Part shown: positions 44,290 to 55,662 of the stretch, in pieces
Position numbering within the stretch: position 1 is the first letter of the stretch
How the letters are laid out: every line of letters starts with the position of its first letter
DNA from: Neoceratodus forsteri
Lineage: Eukaryota; Chordata; Ceratodontiformes; Ceratodontidae
Reading direction: 5' to 3'
NCBI GenBank assembly: GCA_016271365.2
Contig: CM057459.1
Location: forward strand, 819,823,001 to 819,887,000
Length of the DNA: 64,000 bases
The notes under the pieces: model-generated
Seen by the model: the letters and a program-made list of their open reading frames with translations, nothing else
What the model was told of the DNA's origin: nothing
The model's database searches: none
Made by a program: the position numbers and the translations under genes

Positions 44290-45180
44290 ATGATTGGAGT
44301 GGTGCAGTGCAGTGGCTGTGGAGCAGCAGTCTTCCGGGAGATGTTCTGGAGGATGCAGTGGTGTCCCATCTGCAGGCACCTCTCTGGGCTGAGGGAGGAG
44401 GTTGCTCATCTCCAGGCTGAGTTGGCCAGGATTTGTGGGACCTCCTCTTCCATCCAGGGACCACCAGTGCCACTGCTGTTGCCTCAGAGGTTGCCAAGAA
44501 AGAGGAGTGGTTGGAACACAGTGGGCTCAGGGAGGGTGAGGGTGGTGGAACAGCGGCGCATCCCTCCAGTTGTATCTCTCCACAATTCCTATGCCATTCT
44601 GGCAAAGTGTGGTTCCTCTATGGAGGCACCCACAGTGGAGACCAAGGAGGATGCTGGGAACCTCCACAAAGGAGACCCACAGGAGGGTGGCGGGGACCCT
44701 GCAGGGGAAGGAAACAACTCCTGGTGGGGAACTCCATTGTTAGGAAGGTAGAACTGGGGGAGGAAGGGGAGAGGGAAGTAAGGTGCCTACCTGGTGCCAT
44801 GGCTTGGAGGGACAGGGAACGAATCCTCAGGATTGCCGGAGCAGCTGTACAGGGGAGGGAGCTGGATGTCATTGTCCACCTAGGAATAAATGACCTGGCT
44901 AAGAAAGGGATTAGAGAAGTGCAGGAAGAGTTTGTGGAATTGGGGAGGGGCCTTAGTCAAGTAGCACGCACGGTAACCTTCTCGGAGGTTCTACCCATCT
45001 ATGGCATAGGAGAGGCTAGGGTGTTCTGCACCATGGGATTCAATCAGTGGTTGAAAAGCTGGTGTGGAGCTCAGGGGATTTGGCTTCATTGGGGACTGGG
45101 GGTCCACCTGGAGTGATGCAAGCCTATACTGGCATGATGGGCTGCATCTGTCTGGGAGGGGAACCAGGATCCTAGGTGAT
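44290..45180 (+). pseudogene. CR1-B ORF1: zinc/coiled-coil N-terminus and esterase-like domain
   Basis: From ATG 44290: 'CSGCGAAVFREMFWRMQWCPICRHLSGLREEVAHLQAEL', a CxxC...CxxC zinc motif followed by a leucine-rich coiled coil, as in CR1 ORF1. A frame change between about 44640 and 44720 leads to the second frame (44433-45116). That frame has 'LLVGNSIVRKVELG', where the expected nucleophile block GDS reads GNS. It then has 'VIVHLGINDLAKKG' and 'VTFSEVLPIYGIGEA'. The substitution next to the Ser and the frame break argue against activity. Confidence 0.75.
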
Positions 45181-45304
45181 AGGTTTAAATGCTTCATTGG
45201 CAAGCTTTTAAACTAGCCAATGGGGGAGGCACTGGAAAGGAGCAGGAAAATCCTAGCCCCCCCAAATAATCACAGTAGTAAGTGCGGCAAACACCAACAT
45301 AGAG

Positions 45305-46030
45305 GTGTCAATGGGGAGAAGGGCAGGGGTAAATGGAGAAAGTAACAAAGGCAAGAAGGACAGGGATGGGGCAAAAGGGAGTAAGGCCTTCAGGAAATGG
45401 AGGGTAATGAGTACCAATGCCCATAGTCTGGGCAACAAGCTCCCTGAGCTGATGGCCTTAATGGAAGAGGGATGCCTGGATATCGTAGCAGTCACAGAAA
45501 CATGGTACACAGAGAACCATGACTGGGATGTTAACATACCAGGGTACATAACCTACAGGAGAGACAGGCAGGGGAGAAGAGGGGGAGGAGTAGCTCTGTA
45601 TGTAAAGGAAGGGATAAAAGCAACTGAACAAAAGAGTAAACAGAGAGGAGAGGAGGCACTGTGGGTCACCTTGGAGATTGGAAAAGGCACCACAATCCAA
45701 ACAGGGGTTGTGTACAGACCCCCATGTCAGGGGGAAGGAATGGACAAGGATATGATAGAAGGCATTCTTAGAATGGCAGAGAAAGGGGAGATACTGTTGA
45801 TGGGAGACCTGAATATGCCAGATGTTAACTGGAGCACATTTGCTGCAGCCACATCCAAGAGCAGGGCCATTCTTGATGCCCTACAGGTGGCAGGCATTAG
45901 ACAGCTAGTTTCAGAACCCACTCGTGAGGGAGCAATCTTAGACCTCATACTCTCAAACGGGGGCAGTGAGAGGATCTCAGATCTAGAAGTGGGTTGCCAT
46001 CTGGGGACAAGTGACCATCAAACAGTGTAG
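45305..46030 (+). pseudogene. CR1-B endonuclease, 241-codon frame
   Basis: After a Lys/Gly-rich start the domain begins 'WRVMSTNAHSLGNKLPELMALM', then 'IVAVTETWYTE' (catalytic Glu), 'GVVYRPPCQGEG', 'LLMGDLNMPDVNWS' (Asp/Asn pair) and 'GTSDHQTV' (SDH catalytic His). All catalytic blocks of an APE-like LINE endonuclease are present, more complete than in copy A. A stop follows directly at 46028-46030, where the ORF2 frame should run on. The protein would have nicked target DNA. Confidence 0.82.
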
Positions 46031-46639
46031 TTCATGTTAAACTCAGCTACAGAGTCAAGCCATACAAAAGTGAGGGTACTGGACTTTAGGAGGGCTGACT
46101 TTGTAAGATGGGAGAGTGCCTCAGAAAAGCACTAGCAAACAGGCTAGAAGGAGGTGTGGAGCAACAATGGGGAATTATCAAACTGCCATCACAGAGGCAA
46201 CAAGCCTTTGTGTGAAGCAAATAAACAAATCAAAACGAAAGAAAAGCCACTATGGTTCTCAAAAGAGGTGGCTGTGAAAGTCAGGAAGAAAAGACAGCAT
46301 TCTGGAAGTATAGGAAACACAGAAGGAGCAGGACAGAGGGCTGTACCAGTTAAGGCAGAAGGAAGCAGGAGGAAGTCAGAATAGCAAAGGCCCAAACTGA
46401 GGAAAGATAGCCAACTCAGTTAAGAAAGGGATAAAACCTTTATAGGTACATCAGCGAGCATAGAAAGACAAAGGGAGGTATAGTGAGGCTGAATAGAATG
46501 AACAGGTGGTGGGAAGAGGGGACAGTGAAAAAGCAGGAATACTGAACGAATATTTCTGCTCAGTATTCACAAAAGAAGAGGGGAAGTGCCTAATCCAATT
46601 AACAGAAGCACTCTTGATAGGGGGTCGATCCCAGTCATT

Positions 46640-48144
46640 TCACAGAAGAAAGGGTTCTGCAAGAACTCCTAAAACTGAAGGTGGACAAAGCAATGGGTCC
46701 TGATGGAATTCACCCCAGAATTCTAAAAAGAATTAAGGAAGGAACTAGTGAAACCACTGGCTACTCTTTTAATAAATCATGGGAGGATGGTGGTACCTGA
46801 GGACTGGAGGAAGGCGGATGTGATTCCCCTTCACAAAAGTAGGACCAAGACAGAGGCAGGAAACTACAGACCTGTCAGTTTGATCTCTGTGGTAGGGAAA
46901 GTGATGGAGTCACTTCTGAAGGAAAGAATAGTTGAGTACCTAGAGGCCAGTGGAGCACAGGACCCAAGGCAGCATGGGTTCACAGCGGGAAGGTCATGTC
47001 AGACGAATCTAATAGATTTCTTTGACTGGGTGACCAAAGTAGTAGACCAGGGAGGGGCTGTGGACATGGCCTACCTGGACTTTAGCAAGGCATTTGACAC
47101 AGTCCCACACAAAAGATTAATAGTCAAATTAACCAGCCTGGAAGTGGGACCCAGGGTGGTAGCCTGGGTAAAACATTGGCTGGACAACAGGACACAGAAG
47201 GTAATTGTAAATGGAGTCCACTCTGAAGAAAGGGGGGTTACTAGTGGGGTTACGCAGGGTTCAGTATTGGGTCCAGTCCTTTTTAATGTCTTCATCAGTG
47301 ACATTGCAGAGGGACTGGAAGGAAAAGTATGCCTTTTTGCAGATGACACAAAGATCTGCAACAGGGTTGATACACAAGGAGGTGTGGAAAGGATGAAAAG
47401 GGACTTGGCAAGGTTGGAGGAATGGTCAGAGGTATGGCAGCTAGGATTCAATGCAAAGAAGTGCAAAATAATGCACCTGGGAAACAAGAACCCAGGGGAA
47501 GAATACACAATGGGTGGGGAGGTAGTAACAACAACAAAAAGGAAAGGGACCTGGGGTAATCATATCAGATGACCTTAAGGTTAGCAAGCAATGTGAGAAG
47601 GCAGTAGGAGGGCTGGGGTATACTGGGATGTATAGGGAGGCATCATCAGCAGAAAACAGGAAGCTGTTATCCCTCTGTACAGACAGTTGGTGAGACCCCA
47701 TCTGAGTACTGTGTCCAGTTCTGGAGACCCCATCTCCGCAAGGACATAGACAGGATAGAGGCAGTCCAGAGGAGGGCAACTAAAATGGTGCAGGGTCTAC
47801 AAGAGAAGCCATGAGGAGAGAGACTAAAGGAGCTTAATATGTATACCCTTGAGGAAAGAAGGAGAGGGTACATGATAGAAACTTTTAAGTACCTCAGTGA
47901 AATCAACAAAGTCCAAGAGGGTAGCATCTTTCAGAAAAAGAGACTTGCAAGAACAAGGGGACACAATTTAAAGATAGAAGGAGGGCTGTTCAGGGGCAAT
48001 GTGAGGAAGTATTATTTCACAGAGAGGGTAGTGGATGCATGGAACAGCCTTCCTGAGGAGGTTGTGAGGTCTAAAATTGTGGGAGAATTCAAGAATGCAT
48101 GGGACAGACATAAGGCAATTCTTGTGGGGGATAGGAAGAAATAG
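46640..48144 (+). pseudogene. CR1-B reverse transcriptase and C-terminal region
   Basis: The main frame (46748-47572, 274 codons) has 'VPEDWRKADVIPLHKSR', 'NYRPVSLISVVGKVM', 'RQHGFTAGRSCQTNLIDFFDWV', 'AYLDFSKAFDTVPHKRL' (motif A), 'GVTQGSVLGPVLFNVFI' (motif B) and 'CLFADDTKICNRV' (motif C, both Asp intact). The upstream 'DKAMGPDGIHPRI' lies in another frame. Downstream, shifted frames give 'RQLVRP', '[27 protein letters not shown]' and 'VRKYYFTERVVDAWNSLPEEVV' (to 48144). The catalytic core is intact, but shifts at about 46740, 47550 and 47810 disable it. Confidence 0.88.
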
Positions 48145-48255
48145 GCTGTTGGTTAACTAGGATCTGCGGCCTATCCTGTAGGTAGGAAAATGGGCAGACT
48201 AGATTGGCCTAGCGGTCCTTATCTGCAGTCAAAATCTATGTTTCTATGTTTCTAT

Positions 48256-48559
48256 GACCTGTAGTATTTTTGTTTTTGGTACAACTTCCATTGTGTGTTC
48301 TGTCTTTCTTTACTAACCTTTTTCCCCCCAAAAAACTGTAAAAACACACACCAAAAATGATAAAAGAAAAGAACATAAAAAAATGCCATCCTTCCCTTCC
48401 TTCTTTTCCTACCTAATAATCTTTTTACATACAGTAAAAGTATTTTTTAGCAGTAATGTTTTCTTCTTGTCATACAGCACTCTGAAAACGTATGTGATAG
48501 CTGACTGCTCCAGTGTTGAGGGGTATTAATTATACCATGCAGTTCCATCTAGTAACGTA
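48256..48559. other. Short intergenic stretch, nothing recognised
   Basis: T-rich, no frame or repeat signature beyond simple runs. Confidence 0.5.
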
Positions 48560-49238
48560 GAAGCAGTCAGTACAGCTCTCAGTCACTATCCACAGCTTAA
48601 TAATCCACAGAGATGTGCAGTAGAATAAATTCCCCAAAGGTTTATTTTGCCAGCATACAGATACAGGTGCCCCTCCCCACATAGTAAGTCGAATGTCATT
48701 GAATGGTACCCACTCTTTGTCCAGACTGAAGTGATAATTGGCATTACACCGTATTTAAGAAGTTTAATTAAAGTGACAGTTGTAAAAAGCGCAAATATAA
48801 AGAGCAAAAAGTTTGTGCAAACATGATCTGTTCTTAGCCATTTTTTACTAAATCTTACATTAAATTCCATCACATGTTACACAGTTTATAGGCCTGCCTT
48901 TGTAGGTGCAATACATACACATAGATGTATTACTATTATTTAATAGCATACCCCTTCAGTATCTTTATTATTATCCTTCGCACAAACATTTGTACTTTGT
49001 ATCTGCACTTTTTAACGCTGTCACTTTAATTAAACTTCTTAAATTGGGTGCAATGCCAATTACCACCTCAGCCTTGACAAAGCACGGGTACCATGCACTA
49101 TCATTTGACTTACTATGTGGGGAGGGGCACTTGTTTCTGTATGCTGGTAAAATAATCTTTTGGGGAATTTATCCTACTGCAAAGTCTGTGGATCATTAAG
49201 CTGTGGACAGTGACTGAGAGCCATATTGACTGCTCTTT
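48560..49238. repeat. Foldback repeat, 260-bp arms with coding-like content
   Basis: 48560-48817 is the imperfect reverse complement of 48978-49238, with a spacer of about 160 bp. Each arm reads open when translated toward its outer end. The left arm, on the minus strand, gives 'TLIKLLKYGVMPIITSVWTKSGYHSMTFDLLCGEGHLYLYAGKI'. The right arm, on the plus strand, gives 'TLIKLLKLGAMPITTSALTKHGYHALSFDLLCGEGHLFLYAGKI'. The shared peptide may be only a by-product of shared DNA. No termini or transposase are seen. Confidence 0.8.
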
Positions 49239-52200
49239 CTCTTCCAGTAAAAAAGTTATAGTACCCCAAATGTGTACCGACAGAAAAACAGAGGCATTTT
49301 CTAAACCTGCTGATATGCCCCCATGCAGGTACCTCCATATTAATTTTGTGACGTTAGAAATGAATGCTGAGTGGAACTCCATTGATCTGTATAGGCACGA
49401 TCTTTCTTCAGCTGTTAGTACTTTTTTTAGATGCAATTTAGAAAAAGGAAAGTGACTGCTGTAGTAAGAGTGGCTGTTACTCCAATCCAGCGCTCGCTTT
49501 GATTTCTGTAAATTGCAACAATAAGTCATATGAAAAGCTGTAGAAAAATCACACCCGTGCTGTACATGTCAATGGAGTGCACATTCTGATTTTAATTTAG
49601 TGACATCACAAAAGGTTGCTGGGGTTGCTTGCCTGGGGGTGTGTCAACCGGTTTAGGACACTGCTGTGCTTTTCTGTAGGTACACAGTACTGGTGCCAGA
49701 ACTTTATTATGGACTGGACCACATGCTATTACTAATACCTCTCAACACTGGAACAGATTAATGATCATATATGTTTGAGGGGTGCTGGGTAATCACCTGA
49801 AAATGTGCACCTGCTCTTTAACAATTTTGACCTGTACAGTTTGTTTCTATTTTCAATTGTTCCTTATTTACTGACTTGTATATCTGATACCATTCTTTCC
49901 ACAATTAATGTTCTTCTGCATAATAAAAAGGTCATTAATGGAAGTTCAAGTGTGATGACTTTCCATTTGGCCAAAAGTGTCACCTGGTCATTCATTAATG
50001 CCCTGCTTGACCAACAGTTGGCATGCTTATTGTAAAAAGCTTTTGATTTTTTGCTTTTTACAGTTAGCTAGCCCATTTTATAAGTGTGATGACCCACTCC
50101 AGTCTACGGGTGTATCAGGGCATTAATGCACTTCCCACCTGGTGAAAGTCAGTTTGGCAGTCCTTTGTGCAGTGGCCTTCATTAATCTCCAACTCACCAT
50201 CATAATATAAAAAATATTAATGAAAAAATACCCCCATTCATTTCAATGGAGCATGCACCCACACTATCCCTTGCCCTATGTCCTAACATGCTGAGAGCAG
50301 GAGTGTGGATATCAGCTTCACTGGGGGTGGGATATGCCTGACTATAGTAGGGCTCCAATATTCTGTGTATACCATACCTCTCAACTGTACCTGACTGAAA
50401 AGGACATCCCTCATTTTACCCCTGAAAACAGCTCTGTACCTCATCCATCCATCATGAAAACATGCTGGTCACACAGAGGATGTCCTGTAAATTTAGATTT
50501 TAAGGCAGGGGCGCCATTTCAGATTTCAACAGATGGGGCCAACAACGAGTGGAGGCCAGGTGCCAGTTGACCCCTAGAAGGCATGCTCTGGAACATCTGT
50601 AACATCTCTGAAAGGTACAATTTATGTGTTGTAATTGAAAATTGGTATGAAAAACAGGAAAAATTAAAATGTACATAATTCATCTGTCTACCAAGAGACA
50701 ACATCTGAGACTATAACTGTAACCACCTGTCAAGAAGCTCTGCACATACGCACAGGCAGCTGCCTGCCTGCTCGAATGTGCGAGCTGATGCCAGCGCAAA
50801 TGTTCAGCTCTGCAGTCTTGGAGAGCCTGCCTAGCCAATTCCGCTACAAACAATAACAGCAACCTTACATTATTGGGTCAAGGCACACCACACAATTGCT
50901 TGCAGTCTTAATTTCAGCATAGATGTCACAAATCATTTATAAATTTTAATTACTTGACCTTCAGGTTTTAACCACCCCACTGACACTCGAGTCTCTCTCG
51001 TCGCTCACTCTGCTGTTTCTTTTTACTTTACTTATTTGTAAAGCTTCCAAAAGGCACAGAAAACTGAAAAGCACATCACTTGCTCAAACCTCCCTCTCTG
51101 ACACTGTTCCATTCAATACCTGTCCCATATGGGTCGTGAAGCTTCCCACAGGCATAGAAAAGTGAAAAGCACATCAATTATTCAATCCTTCTTCTTTCCC
51201 CAATCCCCCATAAAAAAAATTGCTTACTTTTATTTTTTTGTTCACAGTCACCCCCCCCCCACCAGGGGATACTGCTCCCCTCTCCACTCACTTTCCCCAC
51301 ATGCCTGGGCTTACCCCCAGTGTACAGGGCCAGGTGAGTACAACCTTCCTAAAGAACCTGGTCTCTGTGCCCTGGCTTGCCCTCCCAGGGCGGGGCCACA
51401 AGAGCCCCTGTCGGACATTAATCACAACGGGAACGGCAGTGGAGGCAGGGGCCATCATGAATGGGACCAAAGTTGTTTTTAGTATGTAGAGATCCCCTGG
51501 GGGCAGGTATGTGTAATAATGACAGTGTCCATCCCACCCCGTAACATGTGGTGCTGGCAGTGGTGGTACCCCCAGCCTCCGCCAGAGGTCTACATGGTCC
51601 TGAACACTGTTCCCCCCTCCTCTGGAAAAGGAGAGCAGTCTCTGGGATGCCGATGCCACAAGCGGATGCCTTGCTGCTGCACCAGTGGGCCAGCTAAAAT
51701 TATTTACATTTACTTACCCAGCCATCCATCTGGAACCTGTATTCTGGCCAAGTGAGCAACCAGCCTAGTTTTCAGCCCACTACTCACCCATCCTTCTGCC
51801 AGAAGCTGAATGCTGGAACCAACCATCTCGGGTCTCAACCGCGGTCTGCGACTGAGTCACCTCACTGACTGAACCTGCCAACCCGTGTTTTTGTTTCTTA
51901 CTTGGCTTCTGCCATAACTGCTACCATGCCAGGGTTATCAAAGCCTGTGAAAGCCACCCACACCACCATCACTGTTGCTGCTATGCATAGCTTACTGCTG
52001 CAGGGGGACCGCACTATTTTTATTGTGAGGCAAGACTAGTAGTGTAGGTAGGTAGTTATAGTCATCAAGCCAGCCTCTGTCTCACCCCTGCCTCTTCAAC
52101 CACCAAGGGAGATAAAGACTCACTAATAGTAGACCAACAAAAATATGCCTCCATGATGCTGCTGTTGAGAGCTCAGTGCTCACTGACTCCAAGTTGAATT

Positions 52201-52889
52201 GTGTAGCATGTCTACTGTGTGGCAGGAAAGACAGTGTTGCACTCACGTGACTCACATGCTATTGCTTACTCAAAGCTCCTCCACATCATGTGTGATGATG
52301 CTGACACTACTAGGTGGAGAGAGTGGACAACACAACACAGACACAGTCAAATCATGCGTGTACATGCTGCCACAGAGTGAGCGCACACAGGCCAGAGGGG
52401 CACTTATTGTGCAAAAGATTAAATCCCAATTTAATGCCACTATTGCCATACCATAAGAACAACCTGGGCACCAAAGAATGGGGGGAGCAACTGCCCCCTC
52501 TGCCCTACCTAAAGACACCCCTGCTTTATGGTAGAAATTAATTCTTAGGTGCTAATATTTGTACAAGTAAATACAATGGTTTTGACTGTGTTCTGAGGTA
52601 TTTCCATGTTTCAGGATGTGTCCTCATTATGAGAGTTAGTGTCCCGCATTTCAGTGACAAAAAATGAGGTATGGTGCATGCTTTCTGGGCCCTACTCAGC
52701 AAAAAGAGTGCTGAACATGGCCATAGGGTATATGTTCCATATAGAATGACAAAGTGAAAGAAAGTGAGCCATAACAGTCTTGGAGAAACACATATGGAAC
52801 ACTAAATAAGCATAAGGGAATTTGCATAGCCCAAAAAGGCTTCACACCAGAGACTCCTCTTCTCTTGTTTGAAACCAAGTATATGTTTT
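49239..52889. other. Unassigned intergenic DNA
   Basis: I recognise no genes. Frames such as 51129-51482 and 51519-51755 are proline- or glycine-rich without motifs and look accidental. Around 49935-50170 the words 'cattaatg' and 'cacctggt' recur on both strands, hinting at an old inverted element. Confidence 0.4.
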
Positions 52890-52943
52890 ATGGGCAGACT
52901 AGATGGGCATAGTGGTCCTCACCTACTGACAATTTCCATGTTT
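52890..52943 (+). mobile_element. CR1 3' tail remnant
   Basis: 'tgggcagactagatgggcat' followed by 'agtggtcctcacctactgac' and 'ttccatgttt' is the extreme 3' end of the CR1 family seen in copy B; nothing else of the element remains. Confidence 0.75.
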
Positions 52944-53617
52944 CAAACATCTGCAATGGGGGGTGTTGACTGACTACTGAGAGCACAGATTAATGGAGTC
53001 TTGTCTTAGGAATTTAATGCTGTAAGCAAATAATACTGTACAAATTAATGCCAAAAATCAAAAGCCATTAAACAATTTGCAAAAGAAATTAATGGTGAGA
53101 ATTGAGTTTGCCTAATTGTAATGGGAAATCAATGGAAATTGTATTTTAATGGTTTTAATTGCTAGCAGTAGCATGAGAAATAGAAACTGATGTGTTTTTA
53201 GATGAGATTTGCAGTAGCATAGCTGCTGCATGCATACCAAGCATTCAACATGTGAACCTGATGTGATTTTTATGTTTGCTTGTATGCATGTTCAAGAAAC
53301 ATAGTGCCATCATCCGAGTTTTTGTAGGTGTGGCACGCTGTCTTCCAATTCAGTCAGTGTGTTTGCAGGCACAGCCACAGTTCACCAATGAATGCTGCAG
53401 CTGTCTATGACAGCAGTTGAAAATACAGCGGCGTACAGTTGAAAGGGAGAGACCGCTTCAGTGAGCAGTGATAAGATAGTGTTGATTAGCATATTGCCGG
53501 CAATCCTGTTTGTATACGTCTCTGCTTTCTCTCCTGGACCATAAATTCAATTTGAAGTGAACTACGGCCAACGAGGGTGCCGAAATCACTGTCGGCTCTG
53601 CGCTCCCCCAACACACT

Positions 53618-53900
53618 ACCAGGTGCCATGCTGGGAGCCCACCCCAGCATGGCAAACGTCTGTCTGCTGCCCACCCAAACACACTTCCAGGTGTCATGCT
53701 GGGAGCCCAACCCAGCATGGCAAATGTCTGTCTGCTGCCCCCCCCAAACACACTTCCAGGTGCCATGCTGGGAGCCCACCCCAGCATGGCAAATCGCTGT
53801 ATGGCTGATGGGGGTGCCCAATCCCCTGTCGGCTCCACTGCCCCCCCAACAACAAAAGTTCCAGCTGCCACACTGGGAGTCCACCCCAGGGTGGCAAACG
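53618..53900. repeat. 68-bp minisatellite with a hairpin in every unit
   Basis: 'ccaggtgccatgctgggagc' recurs at about 53619, 53687 and 53756, with a fourth diverged unit at about 53861. Each unit contains CCATGCTGGG-agcccac-CCCAGCATGG or a variant (53625-53653, 53762-53790), able to form a 10-bp stem. The third-to-fourth spacing is larger because of extra sequence. Confidence 0.85.
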
Positions 53901-54188
53901 TCTTGCGTCATCTTCCTAAAAGAAAAAAAGACCTAAATATAAAAACGGTCCCTTGTTGATTGTCTTGCCCCTCCCCCACCCGTGCCCACCCTCTACGCAC
54001 CCCGCCTCCCCACACCCCACCTCACGCCATACTGAACTCCGTAGTCCAGCATGTCGAGCATCGGTGGACCTGGAACATGTCTGCACTCATCAAAGCCAAA
54101 CGTGAACCGAGGAAATGCTGGTAAGCTGTATAATGGAATAAATAGGGTTTTTTCAACTTTGATGCATATCTCAGGCATTGTTTGGAAT

Positions 54189-54377
54189 TTTGGCACCAAA
54201 TTTTCAACATGGGTTTTTTGGGACCCCTCCTCATGAATTCTGGCACTGCCATGGCGTTAATTAGCCCCTAAAGGTGATTTCGTGGTCACTGCATGGAACC
54301 ACTTTTTGGGACCAATTTAGAAAATGACAGTGTCACAGCTCATGAGGTAGGCCCCCAAAAACCCTATGTTGAAAATT
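54189..54377. repeat. Inverted repeat, 60-bp arms
   Basis: 'caccaaattttcaacatggg' (54189 on) to about 54250 pairs with 54316-54377 ('...ccctatgttgaaaatttgat'). It is the counterpart of 27773-27965. Confidence 0.8.
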
Positions 54378-54399
54378 TGATGAAAAAATTCCCCAAAAT

Positions 54400-55260
54400 G
54401 ACTAATTTATGAGCGTGCATTGTGCAGTTCCTACGCACGCTCATAAGTTCGCAAATTTTTAATATTTTCACTCCAGATTCTCAAAATTGCCATTTTACCA
54501 CACCTCCTTATGAGCAGTACAGCTGTCATTTTTCACATCTCGCCCAAAATGTGTTTCTGTGCATGTAGTGCACAATGGTGCAGTCTGTGTGTGAAATCAA
54601 TGTTTGGGACAGATTAAGAAAATCACAGTGACACTGTTCACGAGCAGAGGTCTTAAAATGGCTATGTTAAAAATTTGGTGACAAAAGTCCATAAAATGAA
54701 TGTGTTACAAGCGAACATTGCGCAGTTTCCGCACACCCTCGTAAGTTCATGAATTTGTAATATTTTCAGTTCAGATTTTCACCACTGGCTTTTTCCACAC
54801 TTCCTTATGAACAGTACAGCTGTCATTTTTCACACCATGGCCTAAATGTGTTTTCGCACTTCCAGTGCAAAAATGCATGGTCGCTGTGGGAAATCACTGT
54901 TCAGGACAGATTCAGAAAATCACAGTGACACTGTCCATTAGCAGAAGTTCTAAAATGCCTGTGTTGACAATCTGCTGTAAAAAATCCCCAAACTAATTAC
55001 ATTATGATTGTGTGTTGCACAGTTTCTATGCACGCTTGAGACTTCACCAGTTTTTTTAATATTTTCACTGCAGATTTTCAACATTGCCATTTTCTACTCC
55101 TCCCCATGACCAGTACAGCAGTCATTTTTCACATCCTGTTCAAAATGTGTTTTCGCACCTGTGGTGCCAAATGGCGTAGTCACTGTGCAAAATCAGCTTT
55201 AGGCTAATGAACTGATATTGCCACTCTTCATGAGGTGACGGGCACAAAAAAAACATATTG
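54400..55260 (+). repeat. 297-bp tandem repeat array, about three units
   Basis: The anchor 'gtcatttttcaca' starts at 54525, 54822 and 55121 (spacing 297 and 299). A second anchor 'ttg.gcagtt.c...gcac.c' recurs at about 54420, 54718 and 55013. It is the reverse complement of the array at 26990-27800. Confidence 0.85.
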
Positions 55261-55307
55261 AAAATTTGGAGTGAATGTACCAATGAATGCCTGAGGTGTT
55301 AGGGTTT

Positions 55308-55662
55308 CCGACCATAATGCCCCACCCTGTAGAGACTGACAGGCATCAGGGGTGTGACTTGGGATTGTCGCCTGTAATGCTTATACCATTCCACCCCCAC
55401 CCACACCCTGCAGCCAGTGAGAGGCATCGAGGTGTGCCTTGGACTCTTCGGCCCCAAAGTTCACCCCATTCTCCTATGCTGCACCCATCTCACCATATTT
55501 CCTGATGGAATGGGGTGAACATAAAGGCCAAAGACCCGAAGGCACACCATGACACTTGTTGGTGTCTGCAAGGTAGGGTGTGGTGAAATGGTGTGGCCGT
55601 TATGCCTGATGACCCAAAGACACACACCAATGCCTGTCGGTATCTGCAGGGTGGTGGTGGGG
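55308..55662. repeat. Long hairpin, about 165-bp arms
   Basis: The left arm ('ccccaccctgtagagactgacaggcat', then 'cattccacccccacccac') mirrors the right arm ('ggtgtggtgaaatgg', then 'atgcctgtcggtatctgcagggtggtggtgggg'). The centre is near 55485, with 'accccattc' against 'gaatggggt'. It adjoins the 297-bp array. Confidence 0.7.

Larger units (their letters stand above)
43560..48255 (+). mobile_element. CR1 LINE copy B, nearly full length
   Basis: Leader with a duplicated segment, ORF1 (44290 on), endonuclease (45305-46030), RT (46640-47572), C-terminal region (47572-48144), then a 3' end with 'gggcagactagattggccta' and 'tatgtttctatgtttctatg' at 48238-48256. Frames are longer than in copy A, so it is younger, but shifts within ORF1 and in the RT still disable it. 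Confidence 0.88.
53600..55300 (+). mobile_element. Second locus of the 297-bp repeat and hairpin minisatellite
   Basis: Holds the palindromic minisatellite (53618-53900), an inverted pair (54189-54377) and a 297-bp array (about 54400-55260), the same parts as 26990-28500 but in opposite order and orientation. This suggests one element family with two copies here. Frames in the minisatellite (for example 53577-53936) are repeat translations. Confidence 0.6.

Noticed and set aside
50366..52690. Possible terminal inverted repeats ('ccatacctc' words) of a 2.3-kb DNA transposon
   Set aside because: Only about ten bases match well, no target duplication and no transposase in between.
53458..53959. 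Overlapping Cys/Pro-rich frames on both strands as repeat proteins
   Set aside because: All are translations of the 68-bp minisatellite in different frames; similar length in every frame argues against coding.
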